This document shows, piece after piece, positions 1 through 4,577 of a stretch of DNA of 7,309 nucleotides (position 1 is its first letter; the number at the start of each line of letters is the position of its first letter). The DNA lies in contig CAZYVD010000088.1 of the NCBI GenBank assembly GCA_964651045.1, positions 1 through 7,309 of the forward strand. The letters are read 5' to 3'. The DNA is from CAZYVD01 sp964651045. GTDB lineage: Bacteria; Zhuqueibacterota; QNDG01; DSAB01. The position numbers and the translations under genes were made by a program. The notes under the pieces are model-generated. The model was given only the letters and a program-made list of their open reading frames with translations. It was not told the origin of the DNA and did not search any database.

Positions 1-2
1 TT

Positions 3-797
3 CTGACAACCTCTCTTCTACTTGCCGAGAAGATGGATGTCATGATAGACAATCCAAGAGTGGATGGGGACTATTTTAAATTCGATTTAAAGATTAAAAG
101 GCTCGATGATTGGAGTGGAGGGTTTGGAAGCATAGGTGGAGTGGGGAATTGTGACTTCTATTTTGATTATAACTCTTCTGCCTTTAAAGGAGATCCATTT
201 CTTGAGAACATAAATCATAATATAGAAGAAAATCCTGATGATTACACGGTGTCTGCCAAGGTAAATTTAACAAAGCTTGAGGTAAAGATAATATACTTAA
301 AGAAGAAAACCGTATGGCAGCCCTCTTTAAATAGCTACGAGACTGTTTGTACAGTAGTATGGGAGGTTGGAGATTCGTCGCAGTATTCACAGATTGAGTG
401 GGACAAGAAGAATTCAGGGTTCACGGATGGCGATGGAGATGTAATTTCTGTTGAGGTGTGGGAGGGAGATGGAGACATATACCTTCCCGTACCTGATGCT
501 GAGGATTCCCATTGCTCGAGTGGGTTTGAAGTTCTGCAGAACTATCCAAATCCATTCAATTCATCGACAGTGATTAGTTACAGAGTGGGTGAGCTCTCTT
601 TTGTGTCTGTGGCAATTTATACGATCGGGGGAAAGAGAATAAGAAGTCTAATAGAGAAAGAAATGGAGCCGGGATGGCATGCTTGTGTATGGGATGGAAG
701 AGACAGATTTAAAAGGAGAGCGGCTTCTGGGATCTACATTGTCAGGATCAGGGCTGGAAGTTTCAATAAGACAATGAGCATTGTGCTTCTTCGGTGA
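3..797 (+). CDS. Secreted protein with C-terminal sorting (type IX / FlgD-like) domain, 5' partial
   Basis: The frame is open to the left edge, so the start is outside the window. Ten codons precede the first ATG (33), and their hydrophobic run LTTSLLLA followed by EK looks like the end of a signal peptide. Residue numbers here count from that ATG. Residues 1-150 are beta-rich, with a short acidic DGDGD stretch near 132-136. They resemble the cohesin-like sandwich of other sorting-domain proteins, but I cannot assign a function. From about 165 there is a typical C-terminal domain: YPNPFNSST (171-179), a VSVAIY strand, VWDGRD (219-224), ASGIYIVRIRAG, and the terminal hydrophobic strand ending VLLR. 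Family knowledge: such domains direct export and surface attachment through type IX secretion in Bacteroidota, and similar FlgD-like Ig folds occur on secreted proteins of many candidate phyla. The product is probably extracellular or surface-bound. The natural end VLLR then TGA shows that TGA terminates here. Confidence 0.85.
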   Translation: MTTSLLLAEKMDVMIDNPRVDGDYFKFDLKIKRLDDWSGGFGSIGGVGNCDFYFDYNSSAFKGDPFLENINHNIEENPDDYTVSAKVNLTKLEVKIIYLKKKTVWQPSLNSYETVCTVVWEVGDSSQYSQIEWDKKNSGFTDGDGDVISVEVWEGDGDIYLPVPDAEDSHCSSGFEVLQNYPNPFNSSTVISYRVGELSFVSVAIYTIGGKRIRSLIEKEMEPGWHACVWDGRDRFKRRAASGIYIVRIRAGSFNKTMSIVLLR

Positions 798-820
798 TTG
801 TTTTTATACAAATTGATTTT

Positions 821-850
821 TTGGAATCGATTTTTTAAATTATCTATATA
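821..850 (+). promoter_or_regulatory. Weak candidate promoter for the SAM hydrolase operon
   Basis: TTGGAA (821-826) and TATATA (845-850) are 18 bases apart in the 93-base gap before the TTG-started gene. Each matches the sigma-70 consensus at only four of six positions, and the whole gap is A+T-rich, so this is a weak call. No hairpin terminator for the preceding gene is visible. Confidence 0.25.
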
Positions 851-890
851 AATAATCTGTTTTTAAAATCTTAAACTCAAAGGAAAGACC

Positions 891-1664
891 TTGACAATCA
901 CTCTTCTTACCGACTTTGGATATTCCGATCCCTATGCAGCAGCAATGAAGGGAGTGATATTGCGGATAAATCCTGAAGCAGCGATTGTAGATATAACGCA
1001 CGATGTCACTCCTCACAATGTGGATGAGGCTGGTTTTATTATTGAATCTCTCTATAAATATTTTCCAGATGGAACGATTCATGTTGTAGTGGTTGATCCA
1101 GGTGTTGGAAGTGAGAGGGCGATTCTTGTTGTTCAGACATCAAATTATATATTCATTGCTCCGGACAATGGGGTTCTTAAATATATATTCAATGGAGAGG
1201 AGGGGTTCAAGGTCTATCGTCTAAAAGAGGGATCGATCCCTTCTGACGATATAAGCAGTACCTTCCACGGACGGGACATATTTGCACCTCTTGCTGCACG
1301 CATCTCCTTGGGAGAGCCGATAGATTCGTTATGCAGACCCTTTTCTGGATTCTTAAGGGGTGAAGTTAAGAGGCCTGTTATTGATAGAGATAGAATAGTC
1401 GGGCAGATAATATATGTTGACCGTTTCGGAACCTGTGTAACAAACATCGAAGAGTGTATGTTGGGTAACAGGAATGTTAAACGGATAGAGGCGGGTTTGT
1501 GCAGGATAGATAGAATGAGCAGCAAATATGTCGATGTTCCCAAAGGATCGCCTCTTGCCCTGATTGGAAGTTCTGGGAGGGTTGAGATATCAATAAATCA
1601 GGATAGCGCCAAAGAAAGATTTGGCTTAAATGTGGGAGACAGAGTCGTAGTTACTTTAAATTGA
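891..1664 (+). CDS. S-adenosyl-L-methionine hydrolase (adenosine-forming), DUF62 family
   Basis: Complete 257-residue member of the SAM hydroxide adenosyltransferase family, the ancestral relatives of fluorinase and chlorinase. Family knowledge: these cytosolic enzymes split SAM with water to adenosine and methionine. Visible motifs are LLTDFGYSDPY at the N-terminus, MKG (19-21), ITHDV (35-39), VVVDPGVGSERA (66-77), PDNG (91-94) and TFHGRDIFAPLAA (124-136). The Asp-Arg-His set that separates the hydrolases from the halogenases is present as D69, R76 and H126. The C-terminal barrel ends normally at VGDRVVVTL. The start is TTG: the frame has a stop at 864, and the next Met (19) would remove the TDFG motif. 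AGGAAAG (881-887) lies just upstream. Three bases separate its stop from the next ATG, so it is probably cotranscribed with the M50 protease. The biological purpose of SAM hydrolysis in free-living bacteria is unclear. Confidence 0.93.
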   Translation: MTITLLTDFGYSDPYAAAMKGVILRINPEAAIVDITHDVTPHNVDEAGFIIESLYKYFPDGTIHVVVVDPGVGSERAILVVQTSNYIFIAPDNGVLKYIFNGEEGFKVYRLKEGSIPSDDISSTFHGRDIFAPLAARISLGEPIDSLCRPFSGFLRGEVKRPVIDRDRIVGQIIYVDRFGTCVTNIEECMLGNRNVKRIEAGLCRIDRMSSKYVDVPKGSPLALIGSSGRVEISINQDSAKERFGLNVGDRVVVTLN

Positions 1665-1667
1665 GGG
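1663..1667 (+). promoter_or_regulatory. Ribosome binding site that favours the second Met of the M50 protease
   Basis: GAGGG overlaps the TGA of the upstream gene and directly abuts the ATG at 1668, leaving no spacer. The ATG at 1677 is 9 bases downstream of it, a workable distance. Translation therefore probably starts at 1677, dropping three residues. Confidence 0.5.
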
Positions 1668-2537
1668 ATGGATCAAATGCCAGCTTATTTACAGTACAGG
1701 AGAAGGCCTCTTGCCCTCCATATTTTTCTTTTCATCATGACTATTTTTTCAACTTTTTTTGTTGCACTCTCTGATGGAGTATTAGGTGCATTCTGGTATT
1801 CGGGTGGAATAATCTTGATTCTCCTGACTCATGAGATGGGCCATTATCTGATGACAAGAATACACTCTATTCCTGCTTCTCTTCCCTATTTTATTCCATT
1901 TCCATTTTCAATATTTGGGACTCTTGGTGCAGTTATTAAAATGGAGGGCAGAATACCAAACAGGAGGGCCCTGTTTGATGTGGGAGTAGCAGGCCCTGTG
2001 GCTGGAATGGTTGTCATAGTCCCTGCAATAATAATTGGCTTGAGATTTTCAGAGGTCGTGGCAACAGAGACCTTAAGAAATACAATTCAACTTGGAGACT
2101 CTCTGCTTTTTTCATTTATTGCAAGAGCAGTAAAGGGGCCTATTCCAGAGGGATACGATATAGTCCTCCATCCACTGGCATACGCAGGATGGGTGGGTCT
2201 GCTTGTGACTGCACTCAATCTTCTTCCTATTGGTCAGCTTGATGGCGGACATGTAACATACTCTCTTTTCTGCACCAGGAGCAGGTATATTTCTACATTT
2301 TTTTATTTTATACTCCTGTGCGTTTGCCTGTTTATGTTTGTTGGGTGGTTCTTGCTTCTTGTGCTGCTTGCAGTATTTCGAAAACATCCACCAACGATGA
2401 ATGATGAGCTGCCTCTCGACTTGAGGCGCAAGGTAATAGGCATTGTGGTTCTTATTATTTTTGTTGTCTCATTTACCCCCGTTCCATTTGGATTTGGCAA
2501 GGGATTGATTCCATTGATCTTAGAATATTTTAAATAG
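1668..2537 (+). CDS. Site-2 protease family (peptidase M50) membrane metalloprotease
   Basis: 289 residues (286 if started at Met4, 1677, which has the better-placed Shine-Dalgarno). It is a polytopic membrane protein with hydrophobic segments at roughly 17-37, 45-64, 106-125, 171-190, 208-236 and 256-272. The zinc site is HEMGH (H55, E56, H59) within a membrane segment; the second signature is NLLPIGQLDGGH with D192 as third ligand. Between them lie FGTLGAVIKMEG (83-94), PNRRALFDVGVAGPVAG (97-113) and, near the end, NDELPLDLRRKVIG followed by a last membrane helix ending in FTPVPF. This order matches the EGY1/cyanobacterial-like M50 subgroup rather than RseP, and there is no PDZ domain. Family role: intramembrane cleavage of membrane proteins such as anti-sigma factors; the substrate is not deducible here. 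It is tightly packed with the SAM hydrolase upstream and the small gene 11 bases downstream. Confidence 0.92.
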   Translation: MDQMPAYLQYRRRPLALHIFLFIMTIFSTFFVALSDGVLGAFWYSGGIILILLTHEMGHYLMTRIHSIPASLPYFIPFPFSIFGTLGAVIKMEGRIPNRRALFDVGVAGPVAGMVVIVPAIIIGLRFSEVVATETLRNTIQLGDSLLFSFIARAVKGPIPEGYDIVLHPLAYAGWVGLLVTALNLLPIGQLDGGHVTYSLFCTRSRYISTFFYFILLCVCLFMFVGWFLLLVLLAVFRKHPPTMNDELPLDLRRKVIGIVVLIIFVVSFTPVPFGFGKGLIPLILEYFK

Positions 2538-2548
2538 AGGGATTTTTT

Positions 2549-2881
2549 ATGAAATCGAATAGAGGGATTGCTCTATTTATCCTGCTTGTTATCGCCTTTT
2601 GTGTCTTAATTGTAGCTGGAATAGTCACAGGCGATAATGAGTTGATCCGAATTGAAGCATCAACTCTTTGACTGGACTGCATAGGGATCGGGTGATCCCA
2701 TGTACATGATCTTTTAGAACCGGTACGGAATCTTGCTTGCCGTTTTGAAAGGGCAGGACAAAAGAAACTAATGTGGGATGGATGTGATGAGTCGGGGGTA
2801 CGTGTTTCGAGTGGCATCTATATTTGTGTTGTTAGATCAGGACAGCAGTTTCATGCAGTGAAGATGGTTTTACAGAGGTAA
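2549..2881 (+). pseudogene. Small exported FlgD-like domain protein with two in-frame TGA codons (decayed gene or possible selenoprotein)
   Basis: One reading frame runs from ATG 2549 to TAA 2879-2881 with TGA at 2669 and 2693. A good Shine-Dalgarno (AGAGGGA, 2536-2542) sits 6 bases before the ATG. The first 40 codons encode a basic start and a long hydrophobic segment (IALFILLVIAFCVLIVAGIV), a signal anchor or uncleaved signal. After the second TGA the same frame encodes VHDLLEPVRNLA, then MWDGCDESG, SSGIYICVVRSG and a C-terminal KMVLQR. This is the C-terminal half of the FlgD/type IX sorting fold also seen at the left edge of the window. Homology on both sides of the stops, in one frame, means the stops lie inside a gene. 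Explanations: (a) a pseudogene, for example by two CGA-to-TGA transitions; (b) selenocysteine at the first TGA, which gives a U-L-D-C motif followed by a strong hairpin. The second TGA lies in that hairpin and is hard to explain by (b). I favour (a), with (b) open. Confidence 0.6.
2669..2704 (+). promoter_or_regulatory. In-frame TGA followed by a SECIS-like stem-loop
   Basis: After TGA (2669-2671) the RNA can fold as a five-pair lower helix (2678-2682 with 2700-2704, one G-U), a bulged A (2683), a perfect six-pair upper helix GGGATC/GATCCC (2684-2689 with 2694-2699) and the loop GGGT (2690-2693). The apical loop starts with G, 18 bases after the TGA. Family knowledge: bacterial SECIS elements lie immediately 3' of the UGA, inside the coding region, with a G among the first loop bases. 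The resemblance is structural only. Confidence 0.35.
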
Positions 2882-2918
2882 ATAGTTTGTCAATAATAGA
2901 ATTGATGGGTGAACTATT
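2881..2918 (+). repeat. Two-tier inverted repeat in the gap before the acetyltransferase gene
   Basis: AATAGTT (2881-2887) pairs with AACTATT (2912-2918), and inside it TCAAT pairs with ATTGA around the loop AATAGA. There is no T-run after it, so it is not a standard terminator. It could be an intercistronic RNA processing or stability element. Confidence 0.4.
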
Positions 2919-2939
2919 ATTCAAGATAGGATTAAAGAG

Positions 2940-3383
2940 ATGGATATGTCAGAATTGGTAATAAGAGAGTTTGTCATGGAAGATTATGATGCTCTAATCG
3001 ATCTATGGGAAAAGGCAGGTCTTCCATATAAGCCAAGGGGTCGGGACAGTATTGATAAGATTCGAGAGGAACTCGGGAGAGGAGTTGCAATATTTCTTGT
3101 GGCAGAATTTGAAGGTGAGCTGATTGGCTCTGTTTTGGGTACACACGATGGAAGAAAGGGATGGATAAACAGGGTTGCAGTTGCTCCAGATTTTCAAAGA
3201 AAAGGCATTGCCAGAAGACTTGTTGAGCAGGTTGAGGAGCGTCTCGATAAAATCGGGATTGAAATAGTAGCGTGCCTGATAGAGGAGTGGAATAAAAGAT
3301 CGATGAAGGTGTTTGAGAGCCTTGGATACACAAGGCATCCCGATGTATTCTATTTTTCAAAGAGAAAACATTCAGATGTATAA
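2940..3383 (+). CDS. GNAT family N-acetyltransferase
   Basis: 147 residues, full length for a single GNAT domain. It opens with the usual strand and acidic loop (LVIREFVMEDYDALIDLWE). Strand-turn-strand ELIGSVLGTHDGRKGWINRVAV is followed by the acetyl-CoA site APDFQRKGIARRLV (82-95), where the R/Q-x-x-G-x-A loop QRKGIA binds the pyrophosphate. The last motif is EEWNKRSMKVFESLGY (115-130), with N118 and the helix that contacts CoA, then a hydrophobic strand FYFSK. Family role: transfer of acetyl from acetyl-CoA to an amine, in the cytosol. The layout is RimI-like but the substrate cannot be inferred. Two starts are possible: ATG 2940, 8 bases after AGGA (2928-2931), or ATG 2946, 7 bases after AAAGAG. 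Neither changes the fold. It may be the last gene of the operon beginning at 891. Confidence 0.9.
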   Translation: MDMSELVIREFVMEDYDALIDLWEKAGLPYKPRGRDSIDKIREELGRGVAIFLVAEFEGELIGSVLGTHDGRKGWINRVAVAPDFQRKGIARRLVEQVEERLDKIGIEIVACLIEEWNKRSMKVFESLGYTRHPDVFYFSKRKHSDV

Positions 3384-3450
3384 TATGACTTTGAGATTAT
3401 TTTTTGAAGAACTTTCTTTTGTAATGATCCGTCGAAATAATGACCATCGC

Positions 3451-3483
3451 AACTTTTTAGATGTCCAGTCATGATAAAAAGTT
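3451..3483 (+). repeat. Perfect 9-bp inverted repeat downstream of the acetyltransferase gene
   Basis: AACTTTTTA (3451-3459) is the exact reverse complement of TAAAAAGTT (3475-3483), with a 15-base spacer in which ATG and CAT can add three pairs. The arms contain T- and A-runs, so it could end transcription from either side. However, the stem is weak (A/T-rich) and no T-run follows. Possible weak bidirectional terminator between the left operon and the next promoter. Confidence 0.4.
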
Positions 3484-3498
3484 TAATAAGAAATTTTC

Positions 3499-3528
3499 CT
3501 GACACCTTTTCCCTGGGAAATATATAAT
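3499..3528 (+). promoter_or_regulatory. Strong sigma-70-type promoter
   Basis: CTGACA (3499-3504, five of six -35 bases) and a perfect TATAAT (3523-3528) are 18 bases apart. The predicted transcript starts near 3535, giving a leader of about 54 bases before the lipoprotein ATG. It marks the beginning of a separate transcription unit. Confidence 0.72.
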
Positions 3529-3530
3529 AA

Positions 3531-3547
3531 CAGTGCCGTGTGCACTG
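3531..3547 (+). promoter_or_regulatory. Palindrome at the predicted transcription start (operator or leader hairpin)
   Basis: CAGTGC (3531-3536) and GCACTG (3542-3547) are perfect inverted repeats around CGTGT. The element begins three bases after the -10 box and spans the expected start site, the usual place for a repressor operator. As RNA it would only partly be present in the transcript, so a DNA operator is the better guess. Confidence 0.45.
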
Positions 3548-3575
3548 GTAGCATGTGAGACTTTTATTCTTTCAC

Positions 3576-3581
3576 AGGAGG
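3576..3581 (+). promoter_or_regulatory. Consensus Shine-Dalgarno of the lipoprotein gene
   Basis: AGGAGG, 7 bases before ATG 3589, is the best ribosome binding site in the window. It fixes the start. TGTGA (3554-3558) and TCACA (3572-3576) could form a small hairpin just before it. Confidence 0.8.
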
Positions 3582-3588
3582 AAATTAG

Positions 3589-3774
3589 ATGTACAGGAAA
3601 AGTGTGTCAATAATTATATCTCTCTTCATTTTATTTTTATTAGCTGGATGCGGACAGGAAAGGGAGAGTGGAGATATCCACTATAAAAAAGCGAAAGATT
3701 TGGAAAAGGCAGGGGATTTTAAAAAGGCTGCACTCGAGTACAGGCTGGCAGTAAAGGCGGATCCAAAAAAATAA
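3589..3774 (+). CDS. Lipoprotein with TPR-like helices: intact N-terminal piece of a broken TPR-thioredoxin gene
   Basis: 61 codons starting after a consensus Shine-Dalgarno. Residues 1-21 form a lipoprotein signal: basic MYRK, a hydrophobic core, and the lipobox LAGC with the cysteine at 21 as the lipid attachment site. The mature part has a TPR-type helix pair (IHYKKAKDLEKAGDFKKAALEYRLAVKADP), with the common A-x-x-Y and DP positions. TPRs bind other proteins or peptides. The frame stops at TAA (3772-3774) after an A7 run and at the start of a pentanucleotide array. Downstream, the same frame resumes as good TPR sequence, so I read this as the 5' end of a larger gene whose product would be a membrane-anchored TPR-thioredoxin protein. 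As it stands, only a 41-residue mature lipopeptide would be made. Confidence 0.65.
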   Translation: MYRKSVSIIISLFILFLLAGCGQERESGDIHYKKAKDLEKAGDFKKAALEYRLAVKADPKK

Positions 3775-3794
3775 AATACAATACAATACAATAT
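3770..3794 (+). repeat. Pentanucleotide tandem array (AATAN x5)
   Basis: Five successive 5-base units: AATAA, AATAC three times, AATAT. It follows directly on an A7 run (3765-3771). The first unit supplies the TAA that ends the lipoprotein frame. A unit of five shifts the reading frame with each gain or loss, and both the array and the A7 run are prone to slippage. Confidence 0.75.
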
Positions 3795-3981
3795 CGTTTA
3801 TCAGTCCATTATGGCCTATCGCCTAAACAAGGAAGATGTACTTTATAAGGAATATAAGAGAAAGGCGGAAAGACATCCTGAAGATGCTGTCTATCAGTAT
3901 CTGTTTGCCAGACTGGAAGAGGATGAGGAAAAAAAGAAGGAGATGGCAGAGGAGATAATCGATCTCTATCAGAGAGTATAG
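3775..3981 (+). pseudogene. Middle (TPR) piece of the broken TPR-thioredoxin gene
   Basis: In the same frame as the lipoprotein piece, the sequence after the TAA stays open to TAG 3979-3981. From ATG 3811 it reads MAYRLNKEDVLYKEYKRKAE, then RHPEDAVYQYLFARLEEDEE and a charged helix ending IIDLYQRV. The HPEDA turn and the following Y-x-Y-L-x-A-R-L helix are typical of TPR arrays in periplasmic or lipoproteins. There is no Shine-Dalgarno before 3811, so independent translation is unlikely. The A7 run at 3929-3935 contains the heptamer A AAA AAG in the slippery phase (3930-3936). A -1 slip there, or one extra A in the gene, would carry the frame into the thioredoxin piece. GAGG motifs just upstream and a small GAGAT/ATCTC hairpin downstream (3952-3966) would suit a programmed shift but are not proof. 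Confidence 0.6.
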
Positions 3982-4346
3982 GTAAGGTAATTATTGTTAA
4001 TTTCTGGAAGCCTGGTTGAAACACTTGCAGTGCGGAGTTTCCGCATCTACAGAGATTTCAGAACAAATATGGATTTGATAGCCAATCAGTCTTTTCTATA
4101 GGATATCTTTCGAATCCGCACAGAGCCGAAGAGTATGTTAAGAGAGGTCCCAATGGAAAGATTCCCGTTTTTCCTGTGCTCATAAAGGGATGGAAGGTTT
4201 TTAAAGAGTATAAGGGGAGAGGTACCCCAAATACATTTGTCATAGACAGGAAGGGTAATGTGCGTTTTATTCACAGAGAGTTTAATCCCGGGATGGAGAA
4301 GATCTTAAAACGAGAGAGTGAGATGCTGCTAAAAGAGAAGATTTAA
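3927..4346 (+). pseudogene. TlpA/thioredoxin-like domain with in-frame TGA at the first active-site cysteine (candidate selenoprotein)
   Basis: This frame is open from 3927 to TAA 4344-4346 except for TGA at 4017-4019, and has no ATG, GTG or TTG before the domain, so it must be entered from the preceding TPR frame. It reads SLSESIGKVIIVNFWKPG, then the TGA, then NTCSAEFPHLQRFQNKYG. Continuing: a central part with FPVL, the cis-proline motif GTPNTFVIDRKGNV, and a C-terminal helix ending LLKEKI. In TlpA-like proteins the corresponding stretch is NFWATWCxxCxxE-P, so the TGA falls exactly on the first Cys, giving U-N-T-C. Such proteins are periplasmic or lipid-anchored thiol-disulfide oxidoreductases that act on cytochrome c maturation factors or oxidised proteins. 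Thioredoxin-like UxxC selenoproteins are an established class. Against a working gene: the frame change and the upstream TAA. A decayed gene with a chance TGC/TGT-to-TGA change remains possible. Confidence 0.65.
4017..4046 (+). promoter_or_regulatory. Putative bacterial SECIS element after the UxxC TGA
   Basis: TGA (4017-4019) is followed by a perfect stem TGCGGA/TCCGCA (4031-4036 with 4040-4045), extended by a G-U pair (4030/4046). The three-base loop GTT begins with G at 4037, 17 bases after the TGA. Known bacterial SECIS elements are short stem-loops directly 3' of the UGA with a G at the start of the apical loop, recognised by SelB. Position and loop base both fit. I could not run a folding or SECIS search. 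Confidence 0.5.
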
Positions 4347-4370
4347 AGGGTGTTAAGACACTGTAGGAAA

Positions 4371-4411
4371 AGGGTATCTCCATTCAATGGAGGAGATGCC
4401 CTTTTTTATTT
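4371..4411 (+). terminator. Rho-independent terminator
   Basis: GGGTATCTCC (4372-4381) pairs over ten positions, one of them G-U, with GGAGATGCCC (4392-4401). A run of six T's and then ATTT follows. The inner CTCCATT/AATGGAG arms offer an alternative pairing. It lies 25 bases after the stop of the thioredoxin piece and ends that transcript before the AbiE region. Confidence 0.9.
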
Positions 4412-4523
4412 AAAAAATTGATTTTAAAAGAGTCTGTTCGATCAATCCTTGATATTAAATAATACAAAACAGGGAGTGTTTAGGTGTTGTAAATTTATTT
4501 ATTTAAACTTATCGAAAAAGTAT

Positions 4524-4549
4524 TTGATTTTTAAAAAATATTATATAAT
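4524..4549 (+). promoter_or_regulatory. Candidate promoter of the AbiE operon
   Basis: A perfect TATAAT (4544-4549) lies 28 bases before the probable start of the antitoxin gene. The only -35-like element, TTGATT (4524-4529), is 14 bases away, shorter than normal, so the -10 box is the better-supported half. ACCTT and AGGGT just downstream could form a small hairpin covering the Shine-Dalgarno. AbiEi antitoxins are known to repress their own promoter through inverted repeats; I see no convincing long pair here. Confidence 0.4.
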
Positions 4550-4571
4550 TTAACATGAAAGTTACCTTTCT

Positions 4572-4576
4572 AAGGG
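4572..4576 (+). promoter_or_regulatory. Shine-Dalgarno that favours the second Met of the AbiEi gene
   Basis: AAGGG is one base from ATG 4578 but 7 bases from the in-frame ATG 4584. Translation therefore probably starts at 4584. Confidence 0.55.
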
Positions 4577-4577
4577 T

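Noticed and set aside
813..836. Repeated TGATTTTTT / CGATTTTTT as a terminator for the left-edge gene
   Set aside because: The copies are direct, not inverted, so no hairpin forms.
1662..1670. Fusion of the SAM hydrolase and M50 protease by TGA read-through (both are in the same frame)
   Set aside because: The hydrolase ends at its normal C-terminus, the protease has its own start codons and Shine-Dalgarno, and there is no hairpin after this TGA.
3554..3576. CRP-like site TGTGA...TCACA
   Set aside because: The half sites are 13 bases apart instead of 6 and lie downstream of the promoter.
2669..4019. Genome-wide reassignment of TGA to Gly or Trp, which would explain all three in-frame TGA codons
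   Set aside because: TGA ends the sorting-domain protein (797) and the SAM hydrolase (1664) at their natural family ends, and Trp is encoded by TGG throughout.
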